Assembly: GCF_003439125.1 (NCBI RefSeq)
Contig: NZ_QSUU01000017.1
Span: forward strand, 30,928 to 49,371
Source of the DNA: Collinsella sp. OM04-5
GTDB taxonomy: Bacteria; Actinomycetota; Coriobacteriia; Coriobacteriales; Coriobacteriaceae
Length of the DNA stretch: 18,444 nucleotides
Direction: 5' to 3'
Part shown: piece after piece, positions 1-7,214 of the stretch
Numbering within the stretch: position 1 is the stretch's first letter
How the letters are laid out: every line of letters begins with the position of its first letter
Position numbers and translations under genes: made by a program
The notes under the pieces: generated by a model
What the model was told of the DNA's origin: nothing
What the model saw: only the letters and a program-made list of their open reading frames with translations
Databases searched by the model: none

Positions 1-41
1 TGCACAGACTGTTCAAAGATATTTTGGCCAGCAGCGCCTGA
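1..41 (+). CDS. Possible 3' end of an upstream gene (partial)
   Basis: A frame open from the window edge reads HRLFKDILASSA and stops with TGA at 39-41. The residue mix is plausible for a protein C-terminus, and it ends about 100 bases before the start of the ABC ATPase gene, so it could be the previous gene of the same operon. Twelve codons are too few to assign a family. It might even be the end of the missing precursor peptide gene, but nothing in it shows this. Confidence 0.25.
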   Translation, partial: HRLFKDILASSA

Positions 42-142
42 GGGGCGATGTGGCATTGCAATATGGGGGGCGAACCGACGTTACCTATAACCCCGCACAA
101 TTGCCATGTCGTCCCTTTTTATTGACGGGGAGGATGTCGTCC

Positions 143-1063
143 ATGCGGGAAGTCCCAGTTGAATTGCGTGCCATATCCAAGAGATATGGCGGGTTTGAAG
201 CGGTTAAATCAGTCTCGTTCTCTTTAATGGAAGGCGAGCTGTGTGCACTCATTGGGGAGAATGGTGCCGGCAAGAGCACGTTAATTCGATTGATCACGGG
301 GCTTTCGGAGCCATCGTCAGGAACGATCTCGATGTTTGGGCAAACCGGGAGACGTGAAATACGGAGCTGCAGGGAAAGGCTGGGTTATATGCCCGACCTC
401 AATGCTTCGTATCCTAATCTGACCGCGCGAGACAACTTGGTCGTTCGCTGTATTGAGTGGGGGCTTCCCACCGATCGTTCCATCGACGGTGTGTTATCAA
501 CCGTCGGTTTGGGGGAGGCCGGCGGGAAGAAAGTGAAGAACTTCTCAATGGGAATGAGGAGGCGTCTCGATCTGGCCATAGCGTTGCTGGGCGATCCGGA
601 GCTGTTGATCCTGGACGAGCCGACAAACGGCCTGGATCCGATGGGGATAGTCGAAGTAAGAAAAATCCTTACGCATCTTAACAAAGATCAAGGTAAAACG
701 ATTCTCGTATCCAGCCACAATCTTGAGGAGATGCACAAGCTGGCAACTGATTACCTCTTCATAAGTCATGGTCGCCTCATTCGAAGGATGACCGCACCTC
801 AGCTGGAAAAGTCATGCCGCGGTGGTTTCGTGTTGCATGTGGACGATCTGGAGCGAACGAGATCGGTTCTCGGAGATGAGACCTCACATTCTTTTCTGCC
901 GGACGGCAGCGTCCTTATGCGCTATGAGGAGAAAAAGGAAGGGCGGGGCATTGCAATCGAAGCGCTCTCGACCGCAGGTGTGAGGGTTGCGGAGGCGTAT
1001 TCTCATAGGAAGAGCCTTGAGGAGTTTTATTCGGAGCTCATCGGTCGAGAGAGCGAGCTGTGA
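143..1063 (+). CDS. ABC transporter ATP-binding protein, bacteriocin-immunity/BcrA-like
   Basis: This is the cytoplasmic ATPase of an ABC transporter that would power the two membrane proteins encoded next. From the chosen ATG (306 aa) the Walker A motif GENGAGKST is at residues 38-46. The signature motif is FSMGM instead of the classic LSGGQ, as is common in BcrA/LanF-type ATPases. It is followed by the Walker B and D-loop LLILDEPTNGLD and the H-loop SSHNLEE. About 80 residues follow the ATPase core, as in other drug- or lantibiotic-export ATPases. The ATG at 143 has GGGGAGG about nine bases upstream. A GTG at 50 and an ATG at 134 are in frame but less well placed. The stop overlaps the next start (TGATG), implying translational coupling. 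The LanF-like role is inferred from the two partner permeases and the peptide maturase downstream; a general drug exporter is the alternative. Confidence 0.88.
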   Translation: MREVPVELRAISKRYGGFEAVKSVSFSLMEGELCALIGENGAGKSTLIRLITGLSEPSSGTISMFGQTGRREIRSCRERLGYMPDLNASYPNLTARDNLVVRCIEWGLPTDRSIDGVLSTVGLGEAGGKKVKNFSMGMRRRLDLAIALLGDPELLILDEPTNGLDPMGIVEVRKILTHLNKDQGKTILVSSHNLEEMHKLATDYLFISHGRLIRRMTAPQLEKSCRGGFVLHVDDLERTRSVLGDETSHSFLPDGSVLMRYEEKKEGRGIAIEALSTAGVRVAEAYSHRKSLEEFYSELIGRESEL

Positions 1064-1881
1064 TGAAACGCGAGTTCATCTCAGCTTTTCGGAGCGAGGT
1101 ATGGTTGCTCGCCAGGCACCCGGCGACCGCTCTGATGATTGCGCTTGCGGCTGTGCTGTATGTGGTTGCGGCTGCGACTTCGTCTGAGGTGCTGATCATG
1201 GTCGCCGGTGATGACCCGTATACGCTTGGAGGGGCTATAGGTTTTATTGGAAACCTAGTGGATGCAGGGGACGTTTTGGGCTCTGTTGCCCGGACGTCTT
1301 TTGCGTCTACAGTGGTCTGGATTCCGGTGACGATTCTCTACGCGGTTTACGCTACGTCGAGAGACTTTGAATCCGTGGCTTACGCCGTATCGAGATCGCG
1401 AGGGGTGTCGCAGGCGGCGATTGTGATCACGAAGCTGTTGGTGAACTGCACTCTGGTCGGTGCCGTGTATCTTCTTTCTACGACTGCGCTGTATTTAACC
1501 AAGATGGCCCAATGGGACGTTGGGGCCTCGTGCTCAGGGTTTGCCCAATTTGTATCGATTGCGCTGATGATCGCGCTGCTGCTCATTTCGATGTACGCCG
1601 CTACCTTCGCCCTGTATTTGCTCACGAGGAGTGTGGTGGCGAGCAGCGTCGTTGCAATAGCGGTTTCGACATTTGTGATGGTGTGGTTCCCAAGTACATA
1701 CGGAAGCGGTCAGCCCAGCTTGCTGCTCATGCTCTCGCCCGTGTATTACCTGATGAACCTGTGTTCCCTGAGTATGCAGAATGTTGGTGTAATTCAGGTT
1801 TTGCTGTATGCGGGCGGCACTGTGCTTGTGTCGGTTGGAGTTGCGCTCGTCTCGCTATTTGTAAGGACGGCGGTTCGATGA
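1063..1881 (+). CDS. ABC transporter permease, six-helix (LanE/LanG-like)
   Basis: An integral membrane protein of 272 aa with about six hydrophobic segments. The first is near residues 20-40, followed by a pair around 80-110, then segments at roughly 120-145, 165-190, 195-215 and 240-270. This is the usual layout of ABC-2-type permeases that pair with BcrA/LanF ATPases. No soluble domain or catalytic motif is visible. The ATG at 1063 overlaps the stop of the ATPase gene (TGATG); a GTG at 1060 is an alternative. Its own stop overlaps the start of the second permease (ATGA), so the three proteins are probably made in fixed ratio as one complex. The substrate is unknown; in this setting the modified peptide made by the cluster is the best guess. 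Confidence 0.78.
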   Translation: MKREFISAFRSEVWLLARHPATALMIALAAVLYVVAAATSSEVLIMVAGDDPYTLGGAIGFIGNLVDAGDVLGSVARTSFASTVVWIPVTILYAVYATSRDFESVAYAVSRSRGVSQAAIVITKLLVNCTLVGAVYLLSTTALYLTKMAQWDVGASCSGFAQFVSIALMIALLLISMYAATFALYLLTRSVVASSVVAIAVSTFVMVWFPSTYGSGQPSLLLMLSPVYYLMNLCSLSMQNVGVIQVLLYAGGTVLVSVGVALVSLFVRTAVR

Positions 1882-2666
1882 ATCTTGGGATGTCGGTCAG
1901 GGCGGAACTGTTCCGCGCAAGGAGAATGAAACTCGCCGTGATAATAGCGCTGATGTATTTGGGCATCGCGGGGATTTATGTGTTTGCCGGGTCCGGCGCA
2001 TGGGTCTCCGCAGGGGGAGAGGGCCAGTTCTTTGGCTTTTCCGCCGATCCGGGCTATCTTTTCTCGATAGGGGTTGGGCCAACGGGTATCTCTTCCTGGC
2101 TAAGTGTCGTCTCCATGGCGCATACGGTGTTCTTCCCAATCGTCTCTGTTGTTGTGGCGGGGACGCTATTCGGTGATGCGACGAGCGTGTCGGCAAGGGG
2201 AGTTTCGATTGCTCGGGGCTTCCGCAGCTGGCAGCTGTTTGCGGCAAAGACATTGGCTTGCGAAGTGTATACGCTGTGCCCCTACATCGTGTTTACTCTC
2301 GGTGTCGCTGCGGTCTTTGCCGTGTGCTCCGGAAGCGGTCTAGACAGCCTTACGGTTGGTAATGTGACCTCGGCACTCCTGTCGAATATCGTTATAGACG
2401 CCGCTTATACGCTGATGGTTGCGGTTGCATATGAGGTGTTCAGGATCAGATCTCTTGTGTCGGGAGCCTTGCTGGTCGCAACGTTCGCGGGCCTTGTTAT
2501 CGCGATGAGTTTCCCAACCGTTTTACCCCCGGTTCACATGGCTTATTGGATGAGGGCGTGCGGGGCTGCCGGCGGGACGGTCCTGATGGCTGCATGCGGC
2601 CATGCGGTCATCGTGTCGCTCGCATGTCTATTGCTGCTTTCGTGCAGTTTTTATCGAAGAAGGTAG
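1878..2666 (+). CDS. ABC transporter permease, second subunit
   Basis: A second hydrophobic protein of 262 aa, with a short basic N-terminus (MNLGMSVRAELFRARRMK) and about six predicted membrane segments, ending in a basic SFYRRR tail. It has the size and topology of the preceding permease but little obvious identity to it, matching the heterodimeric LanE/LanG pattern. The start ATG at 1878 overlaps the previous stop as ATGA. The same frame is open as far back as 1512 inside the upstream permease, but that extension is simply that gene read out of frame. A 66-base gap separates it from the maturase N-terminal segment. Confidence 0.75.
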   Translation: MNLGMSVRAELFRARRMKLAVIIALMYLGIAGIYVFAGSGAWVSAGGEGQFFGFSADPGYLFSIGVGPTGISSWLSVVSMAHTVFFPIVSVVVAGTLFGDATSVSARGVSIARGFRSWQLFAAKTLACEVYTLCPYIVFTLGVAAVFAVCSGSGLDSLTVGNVTSALLSNIVIDAAYTLMVAVAYEVFRIRSLVSGALLVATFAGLVIAMSFPTVLPPVHMAYWMRACGAAGGTVLMAACGHAVIVSLACLLLLSCSFYRRR

Positions 2667-2732
2667 TGCGCTGGCGTATGCGCAGCGTCTGAGGGTCGAT
2701 ATGGATTTGGTTGGAAATGGAGATGGTGCGAA

Positions 2733-2897
2733 GTGAAACTGTCGCAATTTAATGTGGTGCATGAACATAACGGAAGTCTTCTTATCATGAATGCGCGAAC
2801 CGGCGGCATCCTGTCGTTAAATCCGGAATACGCGCAGAAATTCAAAAGGATTCAAGAAGGGACGTTCGGGATGCCGATGATCTTGTCGCGGAGCTGA
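2733..2897 (+). pseudogene. N-terminal segment of the radical SAM maturase, cut off by a frameshift
   Basis: From a GTG at 2733 the frame encodes a 54-residue peptide beginning MKLSQFNVVHEHNGSLL and containing ILSLNPEYAQKFKRIQEG, then runs out of frame and stops at TGATAA (2895). This is the kind of N-terminal segment that precedes the radical SAM domain in peptide maturases of this type. The natural continuation, DVRDADDLVAELIRGG, is found one frame over from about 2862, running without a stop into the radical SAM core. Restoring one base in the GGG run at 2859-2861 would join the two parts into a protein of about 430 aa. Either the gene is broken, the base was lost in sequencing or assembly, or a -1 ribosomal frameshift is used. 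A weak slippery string C-AAA-AGG sits at 2843-2849. The homology judgement is from memory of the family. Confidence 0.62.
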
Positions 2898-2950
2898 TAA
2901 GGGGAGGCATCCTAGTCAATGAGGAGAGGGACGAGCTTGGGGAGATCAGG

Positions 2951-4030
2951 TTGCAAAGTCGCGCCGCGCGCTTTGCGAATACTGCTCTGTCCCTTACCAT
3001 TGCGCCAACGATGGCTTGCAACTTTTGCTGTCCCTACTGCTATGAAAAGGGACAGGCGTACACGACGATGGGCGAGGAGGTTTTGACACAGCTCTCCAAG
3101 TTCGTGAAAGATTACTATCCTGGTATCGCAAGTCTCTCAGTTGGATGGTACGGCGGCGAGCCTCTGCTCGGAATGAAGATGATCGAACGGATTACGTCGG
3201 ATCTGAAAGATGTCGTGGGGCCAACGTGTGAATATTCCGCATCGATAGTGACAAATGGCTATCTGCTGACGCCTGATGTTGCAAGGAGGCTCGCGGCATG
3301 TGGTGTGACGAGCGCGCAAGTGACTATAGATGGATCGAAGTCGGATCACGATTCGAGAAGGATTCTTCACGACGGAAGCCCTACATACGAACGTATTCTC
3401 AAGAACGTCAAAGAGTGTGCCGACATCATCGATATTTCGATAAGGAGCAACGTCGACAAGACCAACATCGAGGCCGCTCAAGAGCTATTGGATTATCTCG
3501 AGCTAAATGGCCTGATGAATAAGGTTCACTTCTATTTAGCCCCTGTTGACGATATCAATCAGGTATGTGCGAACGACAGCCACTGCTTTACTGTAAAAGA
3601 GTTCTCGTATGAGGAGACTGAGTTTTATAAAAGGGCAATTGCGCGGGGCTTCAAAGTTCAACCTTTTGGTGGGACGAATTTCGGGATATGTTGCGCCGTT
3701 GGAATCAACTCGTACGTGGTTGATCCCGTCGGAGATTTGTATAAGTGCTGGGATGACATTGGAATGAAGGAGCGGAGGGTCGGAACTATTTTCGAGCCGC
3801 CAATGTTGAGCAAGAACATGATTAACTGGATGGCATATGAGCCGGATGACCCGGAATGCCAAGAGTGCTTTGCTTTTCCCATGTGCATGGGAGGGTGCCC
3901 CAACCACGCCTTAAACGGTGAGGGGAAACGTTGCGTTTCCTTCCGGTATGATGCCGAGCAAAAAATGCTGCTCTCCCAGATGATGAATACGGCAAAACGG
4001 GGTGCGGGGCAAAATGAGGCTGATGCTTAA
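2951..4030 (+). CDS. Radical SAM/SPASM peptide maturase core
   Basis: This enzyme would use S-adenosylmethionine and iron-sulfur clusters to modify a ribosomal peptide, for example by a thioether or other cross-link. The radical SAM cluster motif is CNFCCPYC (CX3CX2C, cysteines at 3017, 3029 and 3038), followed by the glycine-rich WYGGEPL stretch. A C-terminal SPASM-type domain is shown by DLYKCWDDIG, then CQECFAFPMCMGGC from 3857, and a final cysteine in KRC. The 359 aa given here run from a TTG at 2951 with GGGGAG six bases upstream. The same frame is coding back to about 2862 and belongs to the segment at 2733 in another frame, so full-length protein may not be made. Internal initiation at the TTG could still yield the catalytic core. 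The ABC exporter gene overlaps its 3' end. The exact chemistry and substrate cannot be read from the sequence. Confidence 0.82.
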   Translation: MQSRAARFANTALSLTIAPTMACNFCCPYCYEKGQAYTTMGEEVLTQLSKFVKDYYPGIASLSVGWYGGEPLLGMKMIERITSDLKDVVGPTCEYSASIVTNGYLLTPDVARRLAACGVTSAQVTIDGSKSDHDSRRILHDGSPTYERILKNVKECADIIDISIRSNVDKTNIEAAQELLDYLELNGLMNKVHFYLAPVDDINQVCANDSHCFTVKEFSYEETEFYKRAIARGFKVQPFGGTNFGICCAVGINSYVVDPVGDLYKCWDDIGMKERRVGTIFEPPMLSKNMINWMAYEPDDPECQECFAFPMCMGGCPNHALNGEGKRCVSFRYDAEQKMLLSQMMNTAKRGAGQNEADA

Positions 4031-5648
4031 TCTCTGTAGAAAATATATACTGGGCGGTCGATTCTACGCCTATCTTGTCGTAACAGTTTTGGTCGGGCTG
4101 CTTGCGCTTGCGGGTCCCTTTCTTACCGGCATAGTGGTAAACCGATTGGCGATGCCGGCCAGCGCCGATCTTGCCGCCGTTCTCGTTTGTTGCCTTATTT
4201 TGGTTGCGGTCCAAGCGGTTCGAGCGGGACTAGTGTATTGCTCAGAGATGCTGTACATCAACCTTCAGTCGCATGCGGGGTTCGGCTTAAATGCGGATAC
4301 GCTTGAGCACGTGAAGCACCTTCCCCAGGCATTCTTCGAGGGCTTCAACGCGTCGTATTATAACCAGCAAATCAATCACGACGCTAATGACCTTGTCATC
4401 TTCGTAATCAACTCGGTTGTGGGGGTTTCAAGCAACGTTATCACCCTTTTGTCCGCCCTGTTTGTTCTCGGTAGCCTGAATATCAAGTTGAGTGTGGTCT
4501 GCCTTGTTCTTGCGGCAGCGAGTGCCGCTTTTTATGCGGTTTCACGCGCAAGGCTGTTTGAGAGAAGTTTTGACGTACAAGAGCAGAGCGCGAGGTTTTT
4601 TTCCTGTCTACAAGATCAGTTGGAGAAAGTTGATTTCATCCGCAAACATGCTTTGTTCGATAGGTCCCGCGCTGTACTGGTCGAAGCTTTTAATGGGCTC
4701 TATCCAACGATGAGAGCAAATCAGGAAGTAGGGTCTAGATTTACCTTTGGCAACGCGTTGGTCGCTTCCGCCGCTCAAGGATGTCTTCTTGCTGTGGGCG
4801 CGGTTGAAGTGATGGGCGGGAGACTGTTGCCTGGTTTTCTCGTGACTGCTGTTGGATATTATTCGAACTTAAGCTCAGCGGTACAGTATTTGTTGGGCTG
4901 GGGAAGGGATTACCAGACTAATCGCGTATGCTATGAGCGGCTGAAAAGAATTTGGGATGTCCCGGTGGAAGCGAATGGCAAATTGGCGCTTGGTCCGATT
5001 GAGGAAATCCGTCTAGAGAACATCAAGCTACGTTATCCAGGGGCGGAAAGGGTCGCGTTAAGCATTGAGGGGCTCGCGTTTTCCAGGGGTCGGCTATATG
5101 GAATCTCGGGGCCGAATGGTTCGGGGAAGAGCTCGCTGCTGTCAGTGATATTGGGGCTATATCCAGATGACACAGAAGGGGCCGTTCGCTACAACGGGGT
5201 GTCACAGCGTTGCATCGATCGATATGCATTGCGGCGGTGTCGAGTCAGCATTACGGAGCAAGAACCCCCTATCGTTGAGGGGACGATTCTCGATAATCTT
5301 ACGCTGCTTTCTGATGATTACGAGATGGATAAGCTGAATCGGATGCTTGTCATATTGGGGCTAGACGAAATGGTTGCTTCTGTGGAGAACGGGGCAACGG
5401 CGATGCTTGACGGCGGGAAAGGAGGGGTGTCCGGCGGCGAGAAGCAAAAGATTGCAATTGTGAGACAGCTGTTGAAATCGCCGGACGTTATGCTTTTTGA
5501 TGAACCGACCTCAGCACTTGATGCGAAGAGTCGAGGCGCGCTGATCAAATTGCTTCATGAAATTAAGAGAGACCATATTGTAATCGTTGTCACTCATGAC
5601 GAGGAGATGCTTGCCGCCTGTGACGAGGTCATTTCGACGGCTGGATGA
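4014..5648 (+). CDS. ABC exporter with fused membrane and ATPase domains
   Basis: A 544-aa half-transporter. The N-terminal 320 or so residues carry about six hydrophobic segments (an ABC exporter membrane domain). The ATPase domain then has Walker A GPNGSGKSS at residues 366-374, a Q-loop region TEQEPPIVEGTILDNL, signature SGGEK at 473-477, Walker B MLFDEPTSALD with D496 and E497, and the H-loop histidine at 528. There is no N-terminal C39 peptidase domain, so it would not itself remove a double-glycine leader. It probably exports the mature peptide as a homodimer. The ATG at 4014 overlaps the end of the maturase gene by 17 bases and follows a GGGG run; a GTG at 4002 is also in frame. The role is inferred from the neighbours. 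It is the last gene of the operon. Confidence 0.85.
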   Translation: MRLMLNLCRKYILGGRFYAYLVVTVLVGLLALAGPFLTGIVVNRLAMPASADLAAVLVCCLILVAVQAVRAGLVYCSEMLYINLQSHAGFGLNADTLEHVKHLPQAFFEGFNASYYNQQINHDANDLVIFVINSVVGVSSNVITLLSALFVLGSLNIKLSVVCLVLAAASAAFYAVSRARLFERSFDVQEQSARFFSCLQDQLEKVDFIRKHALFDRSRAVLVEAFNGLYPTMRANQEVGSRFTFGNALVASAAQGCLLAVGAVEVMGGRLLPGFLVTAVGYYSNLSSAVQYLLGWGRDYQTNRVCYERLKRIWDVPVEANGKLALGPIEEIRLENIKLRYPGAERVALSIEGLAFSRGRLYGISGPNGSGKSSLLSVILGLYPDDTEGAVRYNGVSQRCIDRYALRRCRVSITEQEPPIVEGTILDNLTLLSDDYEMDKLNRMLVILGLDEMVASVENGATAMLDGGKGGVSGGEKQKIAIVRQLLKSPDVMLFDEPTSALDAKSRGALIKLLHEIKRDHIVIVVTHDEEMLAACDEVISTAG

Positions 5649-5774
5649 TTATCGGATTGTGGCGTTGAAGACCAAGAAACTTGAAATGGCGTGGGCTCTG
5701 GGTAGGTCTCCACGGGTACGCCGTCGGTGCTGTACTCGACCGCCCGGCAAGAAGGTTTTATAGCGTGTTTCCCC

Positions 5775-5819
5775 AGAGAGGTCCCTTTGTCCGGTAGTGG
5801 CGAGGGGAGCCTCTCTTTT
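5775..5819 (+). terminator. Possible terminator of the peptide cluster
   Basis: AGAGAGG at 5775-5781 pairs with CCTCTCT at 5810-5816, with further partial pairing inside (TCCCT against AGGGGA), and is followed by TTTTG. It lies about 125 bases after the exporter stop. The T run is short and the stem imperfect, so the call is tentative. Confidence 0.35.
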
Positions 5820-5848
5820 GCTCACCTCTTGCGGCGGAGGGGGACACC

Positions 5849-6370
5849 ATGCGCCTATGCAGGACAAACTGCGCGTTCTTGTCGAATGATGGGCTATGTG
5901 TAGAGATGATGGTCTCGGGTAGAGGCCGTGTCGCGCTCGGCTGCGATGAGCCAGGCAATTCAATCTTCATCCGGGAGGGCCTTGGCAAGACAAGCAGGGC
6001 GAAGACCTTGGCGACGTTCGGGAGCCGTGTGGCGCCCGGCTCCGCGCTCATCCACGACATGGAGCCGGGCGCCACACGGCTCCCGTCAACAATCTGTCAC
6101 TGAAGAGCCAGCACTACAACGCGAAGCTGCTCAAGGGCGTTCCCGACGGCCAGAACCCGCTGGGGCCCGTGAACCGGATGCGCTACTTCATGCAGTGCTT
6201 CCTGAGGGCTCATCCCGGCTCCAACCGGGACGACATGCGGGGCTGTGGCTATGAGTCCGCCCGAGGACAAGCTTGAGAAGGTCGCGATGGTGCTCGATCG
6301 GGCAATGCGATACCCGAAAACGCTCAGGTTCAGGCAGTTCTATGCAAGAAAGCCCAGTTCAGATGAGTTC
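5849..6370 (+). pseudogene. Decayed IS1595-type (ISXO2-like) transposase remnant
   Basis: Three reading frames in succession encode pieces that together resemble the C-terminal half of an ISXO2-like DDE transposase. The first (5849 to about 6060) includes GCDEPGNSIF, GLGKTS and VAPGSALIHDME. The second, from about 6088, has YNAKLLKGVPDGQNPLGPVN and FLRAHPGSNRDDMRG. The third, from 6245, has MSPPEDKLEKVAMVLDRAM and RYPKTLRFRQFYA. The switch near 6085 coincides with an unusual perfect inverted repeat. The switch near 6245 looks like a small deletion between MRG and the MSPPED segment. The N-terminal zinc-ribbon half of the transposase is missing, and I could not place terminal inverted repeats. 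The family assignment rests on remembered motifs. About 175 bases between this remnant and the next gene (6371-6545) show nothing recognisable. Confidence 0.62.
6019..6085. repeat. Perfect 25-bp inverted repeat inside the transposase remnant
   Basis: The arm at 6019-6043 (starting CGGGAGCCGTGTGGCG) is the exact reverse complement of 6061-6085. The loop is 17 bases (6044-6060) that encode the conserved-looking ALIHDM part of the transposase. The left arm encodes normal-looking transposase sequence (GSRVAPGS). The right arm replaces the expected continuation after HDME with PGATRLP, and the frame is lost there. It reads as a templated mutation rather than a terminator: no T run follows. Confidence 0.85.
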
Positions 6371-6545
6371 GACGAGCAATATTTATCAACACAGTGCAAG
6401 GGGGGATTATATTTGTATTTCATCCGTGTTGAGCTTCACACGGTGCGCGACTCATCGCAAACTGGCGGGCGCAGCGGAAAGAAAACCGACTGCAGACGAA
6501 CGATCGATATCGGGAGCAAATAGCCACCGGATGCTTTTCGGTCTC

Positions 6546-7214
6546 CTACGCGTCGACCTCCGCGATTTCTTCTGCGTCTCGCCAAGTTGAAAGGAGCGAT
6601 GTCGAAAACTCCTTTTCGGTTAGCGTCAAGACATCCTTCACGCAAAAACCTTTCAATTTGTCAGGAAGCCCAAAACGCGCTTTTTTCCTAATCGAGCTGG
6701 CAACCCGCTTCAACGCGGTCTTGTTCTTGTCCTCGTTGTATACCAAAACAAAGACGCAGTGCTCGCGAAACCATCTCGTCCTCTTTCCCCACAGGTCCGA
6801 GCAGATCAAAACGCTGTCCTTGCACTTCTCGATGAGGGCGTCCCTTTGGCCAAGATTGATACCAAGCTCTTCGTCATCCTTGGGATTGAGCCTCTTCCCC
6901 AGCGTCTCCTTCAGACTGCCGTTTTTAAATTCGACTAGATATAACGTTTCCCGATCGCAATACAGCGCATCGGCGGAGCGCGGGAGTTGCATCCACCTAT
7001 TGACCTTCTTGCAGTAGCATTCTTTAACAGAGTCAAAATTGACAACAGGCAAATCGTCATCCACAAGAGAGACGCTCCCGTCTCTGGATGTTTTGGAGAT
7101 GGTCGACGTGCAGTCCCTTAGGATACAGGTCCTGCAACGGGAGCAACCATCGCTGCCATCTGGCACCGCGGGAGAGTTCGGATGAGGGCAGGAGGCGCAC
7201 AGGTCGCTACTCAA
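6546..7214 (-). CDS. Cys-rich protein with PD-(D/E)XK nuclease-like core, partner of the AAA ATPase
   Basis: A 222-aa protein I cannot assign to a named family. From the TTG at 7214 the N-terminus has a cysteine cluster (C6, C9, C24, C27, C30, C35; CxxC spaced from CxxCxxC) that looks like a zinc or metal-binding knuckle. More cysteines follow at 66 and 68. The stretch SADALYCDRETLYLVEFKNG (D82, E95, K97) fits the D...ExK pattern of PD-(D/E)XK nucleases, with hydrophobic strands in the right places. The remainder is basic and mixed. The start is set by GGGAGGAG seven bases before the TTG. It overlaps the last eight bases of the ATPase gene, so the two are translationally coupled. By analogy with ATPase-plus-nuclease defence systems such as Septu or PARIS, this would be the effector. 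Nuclease activity is an inference; a structural or non-catalytic PD-(D/E)XK fold is possible. Confidence 0.7.
   Translation of the reverse strand: MSSDLCASCPHPNSPAVPDGSDGCSRCRTCILRDCTSTISKTSRDGSVSLVDDDLPVVNFDSVKECYCKKVNRWMQLPRSADALYCDRETLYLVEFKNGSLKETLGKRLNPKDDEELGINLGQRDALIEKCKDSVLICSDLWGKRTRWFREHCVFVLVYNEDKNKTALKRVASSIRKKARFGLPDKLKGFCVKDVLTLTEKEFSTSLLSTWRDAEEIAEVDA

Noticed and set aside
2701..2736. Mini-ORF MDLVGNGDGAK as a possible precursor peptide
   Set aside because: Only 11 codons, no leader or core features. It overlaps the maturase GTG and at most affects its translation.
2843..2849. Slippery heptamer C-AAA-AGG as a programmed -1 frameshift
   Set aside because: The slip would replace the natural-looking RIQEG by unrelated residues, and no clear downstream pseudoknot is seen. 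A lost base in the G run fits better, so it is kept only as an alternative.
5928..6254. A 108-codon Arg/Pro-rich ORF on the plus strand
   Set aside because: It is a third-frame reading of the decayed transposase and has no motif of its own.
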